This document shows, piece after piece, positions 1 to 7,604 of a stretch of 23,343 bases of DNA. The DNA lies in assembly GCA_051744845.1 (NCBI GenBank), contig JBNJDJ010000026.1:1-23343 (forward strand). Direction: 5' to 3'. Source of the DNA: JBNJDJ01 sp051744845 (GTDB lineage Bacteria > Bacillota > Clostridia > Peptostreptococcales > Acidaminobacteraceae). Within the stretch, counting starts at the first letter, position 1. Every line of letters begins with the position of its first letter. Below the pieces are notes generated by a model, which did not search any database, was not told the DNA's origin, and worked only from the letters and a program-made list of their open reading frames with translations. The position numbers were made by a program, and so were the translations under genes.

Positions 1-61
1 GTCAAGAAATATTTTTATTTTCCTCTCGGAAACGTTTTATATCTCTTTGACGACAATAATT

Positions 62-90
62 ATCTTATCAACTAATTACTTATTTGTCAA
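62..90 (-). promoter_or_regulatory. Strong sigma-A-type promoter, second of a tandem pair, reading out of the left edge
   Basis: On the minus strand a perfect -35 TTGACA (85-90) is followed after exactly 17 bases by TAAGAT (62-67). The predicted transcript starts near 55 and leaves the window leftwards through a short leader that can fold a TTTCC-GAGA-GGAAA hairpin. No coding start follows. Together with the second promoter just upstream, and with the Bacillus subtilis precedent of an rRNA operon after gyrA, I infer an rRNA (16S) operon just outside the window. Confidence 0.6.
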
Positions 91-138
91 TGTTTTTTTA
101 AAAAAGTTTATTTGCCTTTTTTCAATGGCACAAATAAA

Positions 139-166
139 ATATTATCATATATACATGTTTTGTCAA
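139..166 (-). promoter_or_regulatory. Strong sigma-A-type promoter, first of a tandem pair
   Basis: Minus-strand TTGACA (161-166), a 16-base spacer and TAATAT (139-144). It lies about 76 bases upstream of the second promoter and points the same way. Tandem near-consensus promoters with no open reading frame between them are typical of rRNA operons in low-G+C Firmicutes; that identity is an inference because the transcribed gene is not in the window. Confidence 0.5.
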
Positions 167-181
167 ATGTTTTTTTAATTT

Positions 182-205
182 CCTAGCTAAAATATTTTAG
201 CTAGG
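182..205 (-). terminator. Perfect 24-base palindrome downstream of trpS
   Basis: Bases 182-205 form a perfect inverted repeat (arms CCTAGCTAAAAT / ATTTTAGCTAGG) starting 11 bases beyond the trpS stop. Position and stem strength suggest the trpS transcript end. There is no uridine tract on the 3' side in either direction (A-rich instead), so it is not a textbook intrinsic terminator and may act as a 3'-end stabiliser or processing stop. Confidence 0.4.
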
Positions 206-216
206 AAAAATTAGTT

Positions 217-1194
217 TTATAATATAAATCCAACTTTTTCTTTTACTTCATCTAAAATCCTTTTAGATACTTTATCTGCATGTTTAGCACCATCTTTTAA
301 AATTTCATTTATTTTACCACTTTCAACTATTTCATTATATTTATCTTGGACTGGTTTTAACTCATTTATAACAATTTCTGCTAATTCTTTTTTAAATGTC
401 CCATATCCTTTTCCTTTATACTTTTCTTCTAAATCTCTTATAGTATAATCACTACATTCAGAATAAATTGTAAGTAAATTACTTATTGCTGCTTTATTTT
501 TTAAATCATATTTTATATTCATATCTGAATCAGTTTTAGCGCTCATAATTTTTTTTCTTATCTTTTTAGGATTATCTAAAACAGAAATAGTAGCTTTTTT
601 ATCTTTATCACTTTTACTCATTTTATTATCTGGATTTGATAATGACATTATACGAGCTCCTTGTTTTTTTATAAGTGGTTTAGGAACTGTAAAAGTTTCT
701 CCATATTTATTATTAAATCTTTGAGCAATGTCTCTAGCTAATTCTAAATGCTGTTTTTGGTCTTCTCCTACTGGAACATAATCTGTATCATATAGTAAAA
801 TATCCGCAGCCATTAATACAGGATATGTAAATAATCCAGTAGTAATTGACTCTTGATTTTGCGATTTTGCTTTAAATTGTGTCATACGACTTAATTCTCC
901 CATATAAGAATTACATTGTAAAATCCAAGCTAATTCAGCATGAGCAGATACTTGAGATTGTATGAAAAGAGTTACTTTTTTTGGATCTAATCCAATAGCT
1001 ATATATAATGCTGCTAATTCTATTATATTGTTTCTTAATACATCAGGGTCTTGATCAACAGTTATTGAATGCATATCAACTACACAATAAAAACATTCTT
1101 TATCAATTTGCTGTTTAACATGATTTTTCATAGTTATATAATTTCCTAAATGTAACTTACCTGATGGTTGAACTCCTGAAAAAATTTTTTCCAT
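217..1194 (-). CDS. trpS: Tryptophanyl-tRNA synthetase (TrpRS)
   Basis: Class I aminoacyl-tRNA synthetase that charges tRNA-Trp with tryptophan using ATP, in the cytoplasm. The 325-residue product has the usual bacterial length. The HIGH-type ATP motif appears as PSGKLHLGNY (residues 10-19) and the second signature as KMSKS (191-195). The stretch GLFTYPVLMAADILLY (120-135), typical of bacterial TrpRS, forms part of the amino acid and dimer core. The ATG at 1194 is preceded by AGGAGGT at a normal distance. The gene is transcribed alone from a T-box leader that senses uncharged tRNA, so expression should rise under tryptophan limitation. It lies downstream of sigB on the same strand, with no clear terminator between the two. 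Identification is very secure. Confidence 0.98.
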   Translation of the reverse strand: MEKIFSGVQPSGKLHLGNYITMKNHVKQQIDKECFYCVVDMHSITVDQDPDVLRNNIIELAALYIAIGLDPKKVTLFIQSQVSAHAELAWILQCNSYMGELSRMTQFKAKSQNQESITTGLFTYPVLMAADILLYDTDYVPVGEDQKQHLELARDIAQRFNNKYGETFTVPKPLIKKQGARIMSLSNPDNKMSKSDKDKKATISVLDNPKKIRKKIMSAKTDSDMNIKYDLKNKAAISNLLTIYSECSDYTIRDLEEKYKGKGYGTFKKELAEIVINELKPVQDKYNEIVESGKINEILKDGAKHADKVSKRILDEVKEKVGFIL

Positions 1195-1210
1195 AAATAC
1201 CTCCTAAAAT

Positions 1211-1238
1211 AAAAAAATCCTCTACTTATACGTAGAGG
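1211..1238 (-). terminator. Attenuator terminator of the trpS T-box
   Basis: Minus-strand stem of 7 bp (CCTCTAC with GTAGAGG, loop 1226-1231) followed directly by A and seven T. It overlaps the 3' side of the T-box core, the arrangement needed for mutually exclusive terminator and antiterminator folds. Confidence 0.85.
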
Positions 1239-1385
1239 GTGCTTAACACGGTACCACCTCAATGATACTTTTTAAAATATAACGGTTTAAACCGGGGTGC
1301 CTACTAAAATTCAACTTCCACTCATAAATCCATTCGATATATTTTTTATATTAAACTCCCAGCTACGTTTAACTCTCTAAAATAA
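1211..1385 (-). promoter_or_regulatory. T-box leader (tRNA-Trp-sensing riboswitch) of trpS
   Basis: On the minus strand the leader carries the T-box core GAGGTGGTACCGTG (about 1247-1260). This pairs with the acceptor end of uncharged tRNA to make the antiterminator. It is followed by a competing terminator: CCTCTAC / GTAGAGG stem (1219-1238) with seven T (1212-1218). Upstream lie an AGAGAG element (about 1374-1379), CTGGGAG (about 1356-1362), and a stem III-like palindrome CGGTTTAAACCG (1283-1294). Two UGG triplets, at 1330-1332 and 1318-1320, are candidate specifier codons and fit tryptophan; I did not fold stem I to decide between them. Confidence 0.9.
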
Positions 1386-1430
1386 AAAATATATTTACTA
1401 ATTTTAATCTACGCTTTTAAAAATTTATAA

Positions 1431-2249
1431 TTAATCTATGTTATAAATTTTTTCATATTCTTTTTTAAATTTCTTTATAATCTTTTTTTCCATTCTAGAA
1501 ATAGTCATTTGAGAAACATCTAATTCATCTGCTACCACTACTTGTGTTTTATCTTCAAAAAATCTATCTTTAATTATTTTAGTTTCCATATCATTTAATT
1601 TCTCAAACATTCTATTAATAAAATCTTTATTTTCAAAAAATACATAATCTTCATCATCATCACCAACTAAATCTCCTAATCTAACATTTTTATCATCAGA
1701 TGATGAATTAAAAGTCATATCTAAAGATTTCGGAGAATAGACATGTGAAGCTTCCATTGCTTCTAATACTTCTTCTTCAGTAACTTTTAAATATTCTGCT
1801 ATATCAGAAATTGTAGGACTCTTTTGTAATTCTTGATGGAGTTTATTTTTAGCAACATTTATTTTTTTAGATAATACTTGTATTCTTCTTGGAACTCTTA
1901 AAGACCAACCTTTATCTCTAAAATGTTTCTTAATCTCTCCAACTATTGTAGGAGTACCAAATGAAGAAAATTTAAATCCTCGGTCGATATCAAAACGTTC
2001 AATTGCATAAATTAATCCTAATGATGCAACTTGCAGTAAATCATCGTACTCAATTCCTTTATTTGTATATTTTTTAGATAATATTTCTGCAATATACATA
2101 TATCTTTCTATTAATTCATTTCTTATATCAACATTTTTAGTTTTTTTATAAATTCTAAATAATTCTTCATTTTCATAATCATCTAAATTGGATAGTATTT
2201 GGTCCATATCAAATTCTTCTTTTTTTGATGGTTCTTTTTTATTATCCAT
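1431..2249 (-). CDS. sigB: RNA polymerase sigma factor of the SigB/SigF/SigG group, closest in look to SigB
   Basis: Alternative sigma-70-family factor (272 residues). It directs RNA polymerase to a stress or developmental regulon and would be held inactive by the RsbW/SpoIIAB-type kinase encoded just upstream. Region 2 includes DLLQVASLGLIYAIERFD (70-87) and TPTIVGEIKKHFRDKGW (99-115). It is followed by SLRVPRRIQ, close to the SVHVPRRI stretch of Bacillus SigB and unlike the corresponding part of SigF. A region 4 helix-turn-helix lies at about 240-262 (VVADELDVSQMTISRMEKK). The ATG lies 2 bases after the rsbW stop, with its SD (GAGGG) inside the end of rsbW, so translation is probably coupled. 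The assignment to SigB rather than SigF/SpoIIAC is by sequence resemblance only; the operon order is the same for both. Confidence 0.8.
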   Translation of the reverse strand: MDNKKEPSKKEEFDMDQILSNLDDYENEELFRIYKKTKNVDIRNELIERYMYIAEILSKKYTNKGIEYDDLLQVASLGLIYAIERFDIDRGFKFSSFGTPTIVGEIKKHFRDKGWSLRVPRRIQVLSKKINVAKNKLHQELQKSPTISDIAEYLKVTEEEVLEAMEASHVYSPKSLDMTFNSSSDDKNVRLGDLVGDDDEDYVFFENKDFINRMFEKLNDMETKIIKDRFFEDKTQVVVADELDVSQMTISRMEKKIIKKFKKEYEKIYNID

Positions 2250-2251
2250 GA

Positions 2252-2653
2252 TTATCCCTCTTTATTTTTTATCATCCTTACTGTAGTACCAATATTATTG
2301 TCTGTTATAATTTCAAATTTATCCATTAAACTTTCAATTATAAATATTCCTAACCCACCTTCTTTAGGATTTTCTAAATCAGGTTTTTCATAATTTTTTA
2401 ATTCAAAACCATCACCAAAATCTTTAATATCAATAGTTATCTTTTCTTCACGCGGATAAAAATCAATTTCATAAAAATCTTGACTATTACTGTGCTGTAT
2501 CACATTATTACAAGCTTCACTTACTGCAACTTTTAAGTCTTGAATAACTTCATAATTCATCTTTATATTATTAGCCACAACTGAAACTGTCATCCTTGCA
2601 ACATTAACAAATTCTGGGTTACAAGGTAATCTTAGATTAATAACATCCTTCAT
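2252..2653 (-). CDS. rsbW: Anti-sigma factor / serine kinase, RsbW-SpoIIAB type
   Basis: GHKL-fold serine kinase that binds and blocks the downstream sigma factor and phosphorylates the RsbV/SpoIIAA antagonist. In 133 residues the ATP-site boxes are clear: N box SEACNNVIQH (about 45-54), G1 box DFGDGF and G2 box GGLGIFIIESLMD. The N-terminal half is the usual dimerisation and sigma-binding part. The ATG has a purine-rich GGGAGG about 13 bases upstream, rather far, with AAAGAG nearer; no other in-frame start exists. It is the middle gene of a three-gene operon, 18 bases after rsbV and 2 bases before sigB, the order of both rsbVW-sigB and spoIIAA-AB-AC. Confidence 0.85.
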   Translation of the reverse strand: MKDVINLRLPCNPEFVNVARMTVSVVANNIKMNYEVIQDLKVAVSEACNNVIQHSNSQDFYEIDFYPREEKITIDIKDFGDGFELKNYEKPDLENPKEGGLGIFIIESLMDKFEIITDNNIGTTVRMIKNKEG

Positions 2654-2671
2654 AACTCTTTCAAATCCTCC

Positions 2672-2983
2672 CTACTTTATAACAAAAATTTTATCTAATC
2701 CTGTTATATTAAAAAGTCTTTTAATATTTTTTTCTGCATTAATGATATATAACATTTTATCTTCTTTTTTTATCTTTTTTAATATACCTATTAATACACC
2801 TATCCCTGTTGAATCAATATATGATAATTCTGAACAATCAATTTTTAAATCTAGTGTTTCTTTTTTTATCATATCATTTAATTCATTCTTAACAGAATTA
2901 TAGGTATTAATATCCATTTCACCTTTTAAACTAACTTTCCAATGGTCATTGTTTTTCTTTTTATTAATAATTTCTAAAGACAT
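2672..2983 (-). CDS. rsbV: Anti-sigma factor antagonist, STAS domain (RsbV/SpoIIAA type)
   Basis: Single STAS-domain protein of 103 residues. In its unphosphorylated form it binds the RsbW-type kinase and releases the sigma factor. The phosphoacceptor loop is in CSELSYIDSTGIGVLIGI, with the predicted phosphoserine at Ser58 (DSTG). It is the first gene of the operon; the ATG follows GGGGG at a good distance. The PP2C phosphatase that would reactivate it is not in this window, so the input signal is unknown. Family membership is certain; the choice between RsbV and SpoIIAA rests on the look of the sigma factor. Confidence 0.85.
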   Translation of the reverse strand: MSLEIINKKKNNDHWKVSLKGEMDINTYNSVKNELNDMIKKETLDLKIDCSELSYIDSTGIGVLIGILKKIKKEDKMLYIINAEKNIKRLFNITGLDKIFVIK

Positions 2984-3052
2984 AGTCCCCCTTTGTATTT
3001 ATTAATTTTATTATATAAAAATTAATGTCGTATTAATACTATCTTACTATAC

Positions 3053-3081
3053 ATTATATTGAATTTTTTTTATATACACAA
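3053..3081 (-). promoter_or_regulatory. Candidate promoter of rsbV-rsbW-sigB
   Basis: Minus-strand TATAAT (3053-3058) sits 17 bases downstream of TTGTGT (3076-3081; only three -35 matches). It lies about 70 bases before the rsbV start and after the gyrA terminator, the only free space for an operon promoter. I found no clear SigB-type GTTTAA/GGGTAT pair pointing this way. Confidence 0.4.
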
Positions 3082-3110
3082 ATTTTTTTTAAAAAAAGAA
3101 TTTAAAACTT

Positions 3111-3135
3111 AAAAAAAAGAATCCATTAAGGATTC
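3111..3135 (-). terminator. Intrinsic terminator of the gyrB-gyrA transcript
   Basis: Minus-strand hairpin GAATCC-TTAAT-GGATTC (3119-3135) followed by eight T (3111-3118). It lies 76 bases beyond the gyrA stop. Between stop and terminator there is a further perfect 21-base AT palindrome (3140-3160) of unknown role. Confidence 0.8.
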
Positions 3136-3210
3136 AAAGTTTAATATATAATATATTAAAGGGGGCTATAGATTATATATATCCAATAGATTCTTATTTA
3201 AACAATTAAT

Positions 3211-5688
3211 TTAATTTTTCTCTTCTTTTTCTTCCTCTTCTTCTTCATTTTCTTCATTTTCTTCTAAATTTAGTTTAGCAATAGAAATTAATTTATCTTT
3301 TTTATTAGTTTTCATTATTTTAACTCCAACAGTATTTCTACCAATTTTAGAGATATCTTTCGCATCTATTCTTATCATTATACCTTCAGAATTAATAATC
3401 ATTATATCATTTTTTTCATTAACAATAGTTGCTCCAATAATTAAACCTGTTTTTTCATTAACTTTATAAGTTTTATTTCCTTTTCCAGATCTATTTTGAA
3501 TACGATATTCTTCTAAGTCAGTTCTTTTACCATATCCATTTTCACTTGCTATAAATAATTGATCATTTTTATTTTTTTCGTTTATTGAATTTAGACTAAT
3601 AATCTCATATTTATCTTTCATTTTTATGGCAATAACTCCTGAAGTATTTCTTCCCATTTTTCTAACATCTTTTTCAGAAAATCTTATAGCTTTTCCTTCT
3701 GAAGTAACAAGTATTAAATCATCATCACCGTTTGTTAATACTGCTTTAATTAATTCATCATCTTCTTTTAACTTAGCAGCAATTAAACCTGTTGTTCTAT
3801 TAGTTTCTAATTCTTTTAAATCCATCTTTTTAACTATTCCATTTTTAGTACATAAAACAATATTTTTATCACTAAATTTTTCAATAGGAACTATTGTAGT
3901 AATATATTCATCTCTATCTAACTTTAATAAATTAACTAAATTTATTCCTTTAGATAACCTAGAACCTTCTTTTATTTTATATGCCTTTTTTGAATACATT
4001 TTACCTTTATTACTAAAAAATAATAAAATATTGTGAGTTGAAGTAGAAAAAATATCCATTATATAATCAGAATCTTTAGTTTTTAATCCTTTTTTACCTC
4101 TTCCACCTCTATTTTGTTTTCTATAAGTATCTATAGGTAATCTTTTTACATATCCATCATTAGTTAAAGTTATTATAACTTTTTCTTCTTCAATTAAATC
4201 ATCCATATTTATTTCATTTTGTCCAACTTCTATTGATGTTTTTCTTTCATCGCCATATTTCTTTTTAACTTGAATTAAATTATTTTTAATAATTTTTAAA
4301 AGTAATTTTTCATCAGCTAAAATTTCTTTTAATCTTTTGATTTCTTTAACTAAAGAATTATATTCATTTTCAATTTTTTCTTGTTCTAAACCTGTTAATT
4401 TTTGAAGTTGCATCTTTAAAATTGCTTCTGCTTGCTTTGAAGACAATTTATATTTTTCCATTAAAGATTTTTTTGCTTTTTCTTTAGAAGGAGATGCTTT
4501 TATAAGTTTTATAATAGGATCAATATTATCTAAAGCAATTTTATAACCTTCTAAAATATGTGCTCTTTTTTCTGCCTTAGTTAAATCATACTTAACTCTT
4601 CTAGTTTCAACTTCTTTTTGATGATTTAAATAATGATTTAAAATTTCATATAAATTTAAAACTTTTGGTTGTTTACCTACTAAAGCAATCATAATCATTG
4701 AATAAGTTATTTGTAATTTTGAATGCTTATATAATTTATTTAATATGATATTTGGATTAATATCTTTTCTCAATTCTATTACTACTCTTATACCATGTCT
4801 ATCACTTTCATCTCTTAGATCAGTAATACCATCAATTTTTTTGTTTTTAACTAATTTAGCTATTCCTTCTAATAATTTTGATTTATTAACTTGGTAAGGT
4901 ATTTCGGTAATTATAATTTTACTTTTACCACGCGCCATATCTTTTATATCAGCAACAGCTCTTACCTTTATTTTAGATCTTCCTGTTCTATATGCTTTTT
5001 TAATATTTGAAATTCCTAAAATTCTTGCATTTGTTGGAAAATCAGGGCCTTTTATTATTTTAATTAAATCTTCAACATCTGCTTGTGGATCATCTATTAA
5101 TTTTATAACTCCATCAACAACTTCATTTAAATTATGTGGTGGTATAGATGTTGCCATTCCAACAGCAATACCGTTTGTTCCATTAACTAAAAGGTTAGGA
5201 TATCTAGCTGGTAAAACTTCTGGTTCTTTTAAACTACCATCAAAATTATCTATATAATTAACAGTATTTTTATTAATATCTCTTATCATTTCACTAGTTA
5301 TTTTACCCATTTTAGCTTCTGTATAACGCATAGCTGCAGGCGAATCACCATCTATAGAACCAAAGTTTCCGTGACCATTTACTAATTCATATCTTATTGA
5401 AAAATCTTGAGCCATTCTAACCATAGCATTATATACTGATTGGTCTCCATGTGGATGGTATTTACCTAATACATCCCCAACTATTCTTGCTGACTTTCTA
5501 TAAGATGTGTTTGGAGTTAAACCTAGTTTTTTCATAGCATAAATAATCCTACGATGAACAGGCTTTAATCCATCTCTTACATCTGGTAATGCTCTAGACA
5601 TAATAACACTCATAGCATAATCAATATAAGAGGTTTTCATCTCATTAATAATATCTACATTCATTAATTCTTTTCTATTTTTCTCCAA
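3211..5688 (-). CDS. gyrA: DNA gyrase subunit A
   Basis: Breakage-reunion subunit of the A2B2 gyrase that introduces negative supercoils ahead of the fork. The catalytic tyrosine lies in AAMRYTEAKM. The CAP/winged-helix region reads GKYHPHGDQSVYNAMVRMAQ. The C-terminal wrapping domain has a GyrA box, QNRGGRGKKG. The protein ends in an acidic tail rich in Glu. I choose the TTG at 5688: the GTG at 5697 is itself part of the SD GAGGTG, while the TTG lies 6 bases beyond it; an ATG at 5664 has no good SD. With this start (825 residues) the active Tyr is 122 and the two quinolone-anchor positions are Gln83 and Asn87, the same numbers as in E. coli, where they are Ser and Asp. The gene follows gyrB closely and is last in the block. 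Confidence 0.97.
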   Translation of the reverse strand: MEKNRKELMNVDIINEMKTSYIDYAMSVIMSRALPDVRDGLKPVHRRIIYAMKKLGLTPNTSYRKSARIVGDVLGKYHPHGDQSVYNAMVRMAQDFSIRYELVNGHGNFGSIDGDSPAAMRYTEAKMGKITSEMIRDINKNTVNYIDNFDGSLKEPEVLPARYPNLLVNGTNGIAVGMATSIPPHNLNEVVDGVIKLIDDPQADVEDLIKIIKGPDFPTNARILGISNIKKAYRTGRSKIKVRAVADIKDMARGKSKIIITEIPYQVNKSKLLEGIAKLVKNKKIDGITDLRDESDRHGIRVVIELRKDINPNIILNKLYKHSKLQITYSMIMIALVGKQPKVLNLYEILNHYLNHQKEVETRRVKYDLTKAEKRAHILEGYKIALDNIDPIIKLIKASPSKEKAKKSLMEKYKLSSKQAEAILKMQLQKLTGLEQEKIENEYNSLVKEIKRLKEILADEKLLLKIIKNNLIQVKKKYGDERKTSIEVGQNEINMDDLIEEEKVIITLTNDGYVKRLPIDTYRKQNRGGRGKKGLKTKDSDYIMDIFSTSTHNILLFFSNKGKMYSKKAYKIKEGSRLSKGINLVNLLKLDRDEYITTIVPIEKFSDKNIVLCTKNGIVKKMDLKELETNRTTGLIAAKLKEDDELIKAVLTNGDDDLILVTSEGKAIRFSEKDVRKMGRNTSGVIAIKMKDKYEIISLNSINEKNKNDQLFIASENGYGKRTDLEEYRIQNRSGKGNKTYKVNEKTGLIIGATIVNEKNDIMIINSEGIMIRIDAKDISKIGRNTVGVKIMKTNKKDKLISIAKLNLEENEENEEEEEEKEEKN

Positions 5689-5702
5689 ATTTTTCACCTC
5701 TT

Positions 5703-7604
5703 TTAAATATCAATATTTTCAGCATAAACTGCATTTTTCTCAATAAATTTTCTTCTTGGACTTACACTATCTCCCATTAAAATCGAAAAAATATTATCTG
5801 CTTCAACTGCATCATTAATATTTACTTTTGCAAGCAATCTATTTTTAGGATCCATAGTTGTTTTCCATAATTGTTCAGGGTTCATCTCTCCTAAACCTTT
5901 ATATCTTTGAATATTGTAACTATTATTATATTCTTTTTTCTTTTCTTCTAATCCTTTTTCTTTATAAACATAATCTATTTTTTTACCTTTTTGTATTTTA
6001 TAAAGTGGAGGTTGAGCAATATATACATTCCCATTTTCTATTAATTCTTTCATATATCTAAATAAAAAAGTTAATAAAAGCGTTGTTATATGAGCTCCAT
6101 CTACATCTGCATCTGTCATAATTATTATTTTTTGATATCTTAATTTATTAATATCAAATTCATCACCAATACCACATCCAAAAGCAGTTATTAAATGTTT
6201 AATAGTATCAGATTTAAAAATTCTAGTATAAGTAGCTTTTTCTACATTTAAAATTTTTCCTTTTAAAGGTAAAATAGCTTGACTTTTTCTATCTCTACCT
6301 TGTTTAGCCGAACCACCAGCAGAATCTCCCTCTACAATATATATTTCAGAATCTTTAGGATCTTTATTAGAGCAATCCGCTAATTTCCCGGGCAAAGTCA
6401 TTCCATCTAAAAGTCCTTTACGTCTAGTTAATTTTCTAGCATTTTTAGCTGCTTTTCTTGCTTTTTGAGCATTAAGACATTTATTCATAATAATTTTAGC
6501 AATTTTAGGACGTTCATTTAAAATTTCATCTAATAAATCTGAAGTTATTGAATTAACAATTCCTCGTATTTCACTATTACCTAATTTTGTTTTAGTTTGT
6601 CCTTCAAATTGTGGATCAGGTATTTTTACAGATATTATTCCAGTTAACCCTTCTCTTACATCTTCTCCAATAAAATTATTATCTTTTTCTTTTAAAAATT
6701 TATTATCTCTTGCATAATTATTTAGATTTCTAGTCAAAGAAGATCTGAATCCACTTAAATGAGTACCACCTTCATGAGTATTAATATTGTTTGCAAAAGT
6801 ATGAATGTTATCAGTATAACCATCAGTATATTGTAAAGCTATTTCAACAATATTTCCTTCAATTTCTCCTTCATAATATAAAACATCTTTATATAAAGGC
6901 TTTCTATTTCGATTTAAATACTGAACAAACTCTTTAATACCACCTTCATAACAAAAATTTTCTTCAATATTTTCTTCTTTTCTTTCATCTTTTAAAACAA
7001 TTTTTATACCTTTATTTAAAAATGCAAGTTCTCTTAATCTTCTTTTTAAAATATCATATTGGAAATGTACATTTTCAAATATTGTTTCATCTGGTTCAAA
7101 AATAGTAGTAGTACCGCTACCACTTGCCTTACCAGCTACAAATAAATCTTTTGTTTTTATACCTTTCTCAAATTCAATTCTATAATTTTTATTATGTTTC
7201 TTAACCTCTACAATAAATTTTTTTGATAAAGCATTAACTACTGAAGCTCCTACTCCATGTAATCCTCCTGAAACCTTATAAGTCCCACTATCAAATTTAC
7301 CTCCAGCATGTAAAGTAGTATGTATAACTTCAACAGCAGGTTTATTTGATTTTTTATGAGTATCTATAGGAATACCTCTACCATTATCCACAACTTTTAT
7401 TTTTTCGCCTTCTAAAATAGATACTTCTATAACATTACAATATCCTGCTAAAGCTTCATCTATACTATTATCTACAATCTCATAAACTAAATGATGTAGT
7501 CCTTTTTCAGAGGTGGAACCAATATACATACCAGGTCTTTTTCTTACAGGAGTTAACCCTTCTAGTACTTGTATATTTTTTGCACTATACTTATTTTCAC
7601 TCAC
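5703..7604 (-). CDS. gyrB: DNA gyrase subunit B
   Basis: ATPase subunit of gyrase, 633 residues, the usual Gram-positive length. The GHKL ATPase domain has catalytic Glu42 and Mg-binding Asn46 in VYEIVDNSIDEALAG (40-54) and the lid GGLHGVGASVVNAL. The TOPRIM domain shows EGDSAGGSAKQGRDR and MTDADVDGAH, and the C-terminal part RYKGLGEMNPEQLW. The start is a GTG whose G is the last base of the recF stop (TAGTG), with AGGAGG at 7 bases inside the end of recF, so translational coupling with recF is likely. The TLPGKLADC stretch (about 401-409) contains a CCCGGG core in otherwise AT-rich DNA (see findings). It pairs with GyrA encoded next. Confidence 0.98.
   Translation of the reverse strand: MSENKYSAKNIQVLEGLTPVRKRPGMYIGSTSEKGLHHLVYEIVDNSIDEALAGYCNVIEVSILEGEKIKVVDNGRGIPIDTHKKSNKPAVEVIHTTLHAGGKFDSGTYKVSGGLHGVGASVVNALSKKFIVEVKKHNKNYRIEFEKGIKTKDLFVAGKASGSGTTTIFEPDETIFENVHFQYDILKRRLRELAFLNKGIKIVLKDERKEENIEENFCYEGGIKEFVQYLNRNRKPLYKDVLYYEGEIEGNIVEIALQYTDGYTDNIHTFANNINTHEGGTHLSGFRSSLTRNLNNYARDNKFLKEKDNNFIGEDVREGLTGIISVKIPDPQFEGQTKTKLGNSEIRGIVNSITSDLLDEILNERPKIAKIIMNKCLNAQKARKAAKNARKLTRRKGLLDGMTLPGKLADCSNKDPKDSEIYIVEGDSAGGSAKQGRDRKSQAILPLKGKILNVEKATYTRIFKSDTIKHLITAFGCGIGDEFDINKLRYQKIIIMTDADVDGAHITTLLLTFLFRYMKELIENGNVYIAQPPLYKIQKGKKIDYVYKEKGLEEKKKEYNNSYNIQRYKGLGEMNPEQLWKTTMDPKNRLLAKVNINDAVEADNIFSILMGDSVSPRRKFIEKNAVYAENIDI

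Noticed and set aside
3140..3160. Perfect 21-base AT palindrome considered as an operator or second terminator
   Set aside because: Pure A/T, no T-run on the minus-strand 3' side, and such palindromes are common by chance in this composition; the real terminator lies just beyond.
3626..4036. Plus-strand open frame opposite gyrA
   Set aside because: Lies entirely antisense to a conserved part of gyrA, has no SD or family features and a composition expected from the complement strand.
5858..6061. Plus-strand open frames opposite gyrB, recF and dnaN (also 7569-7868 and 9600-9812)
   Set aside because: Antisense to conserved genes; hydrophobic content is what AT-rich complement strands give.
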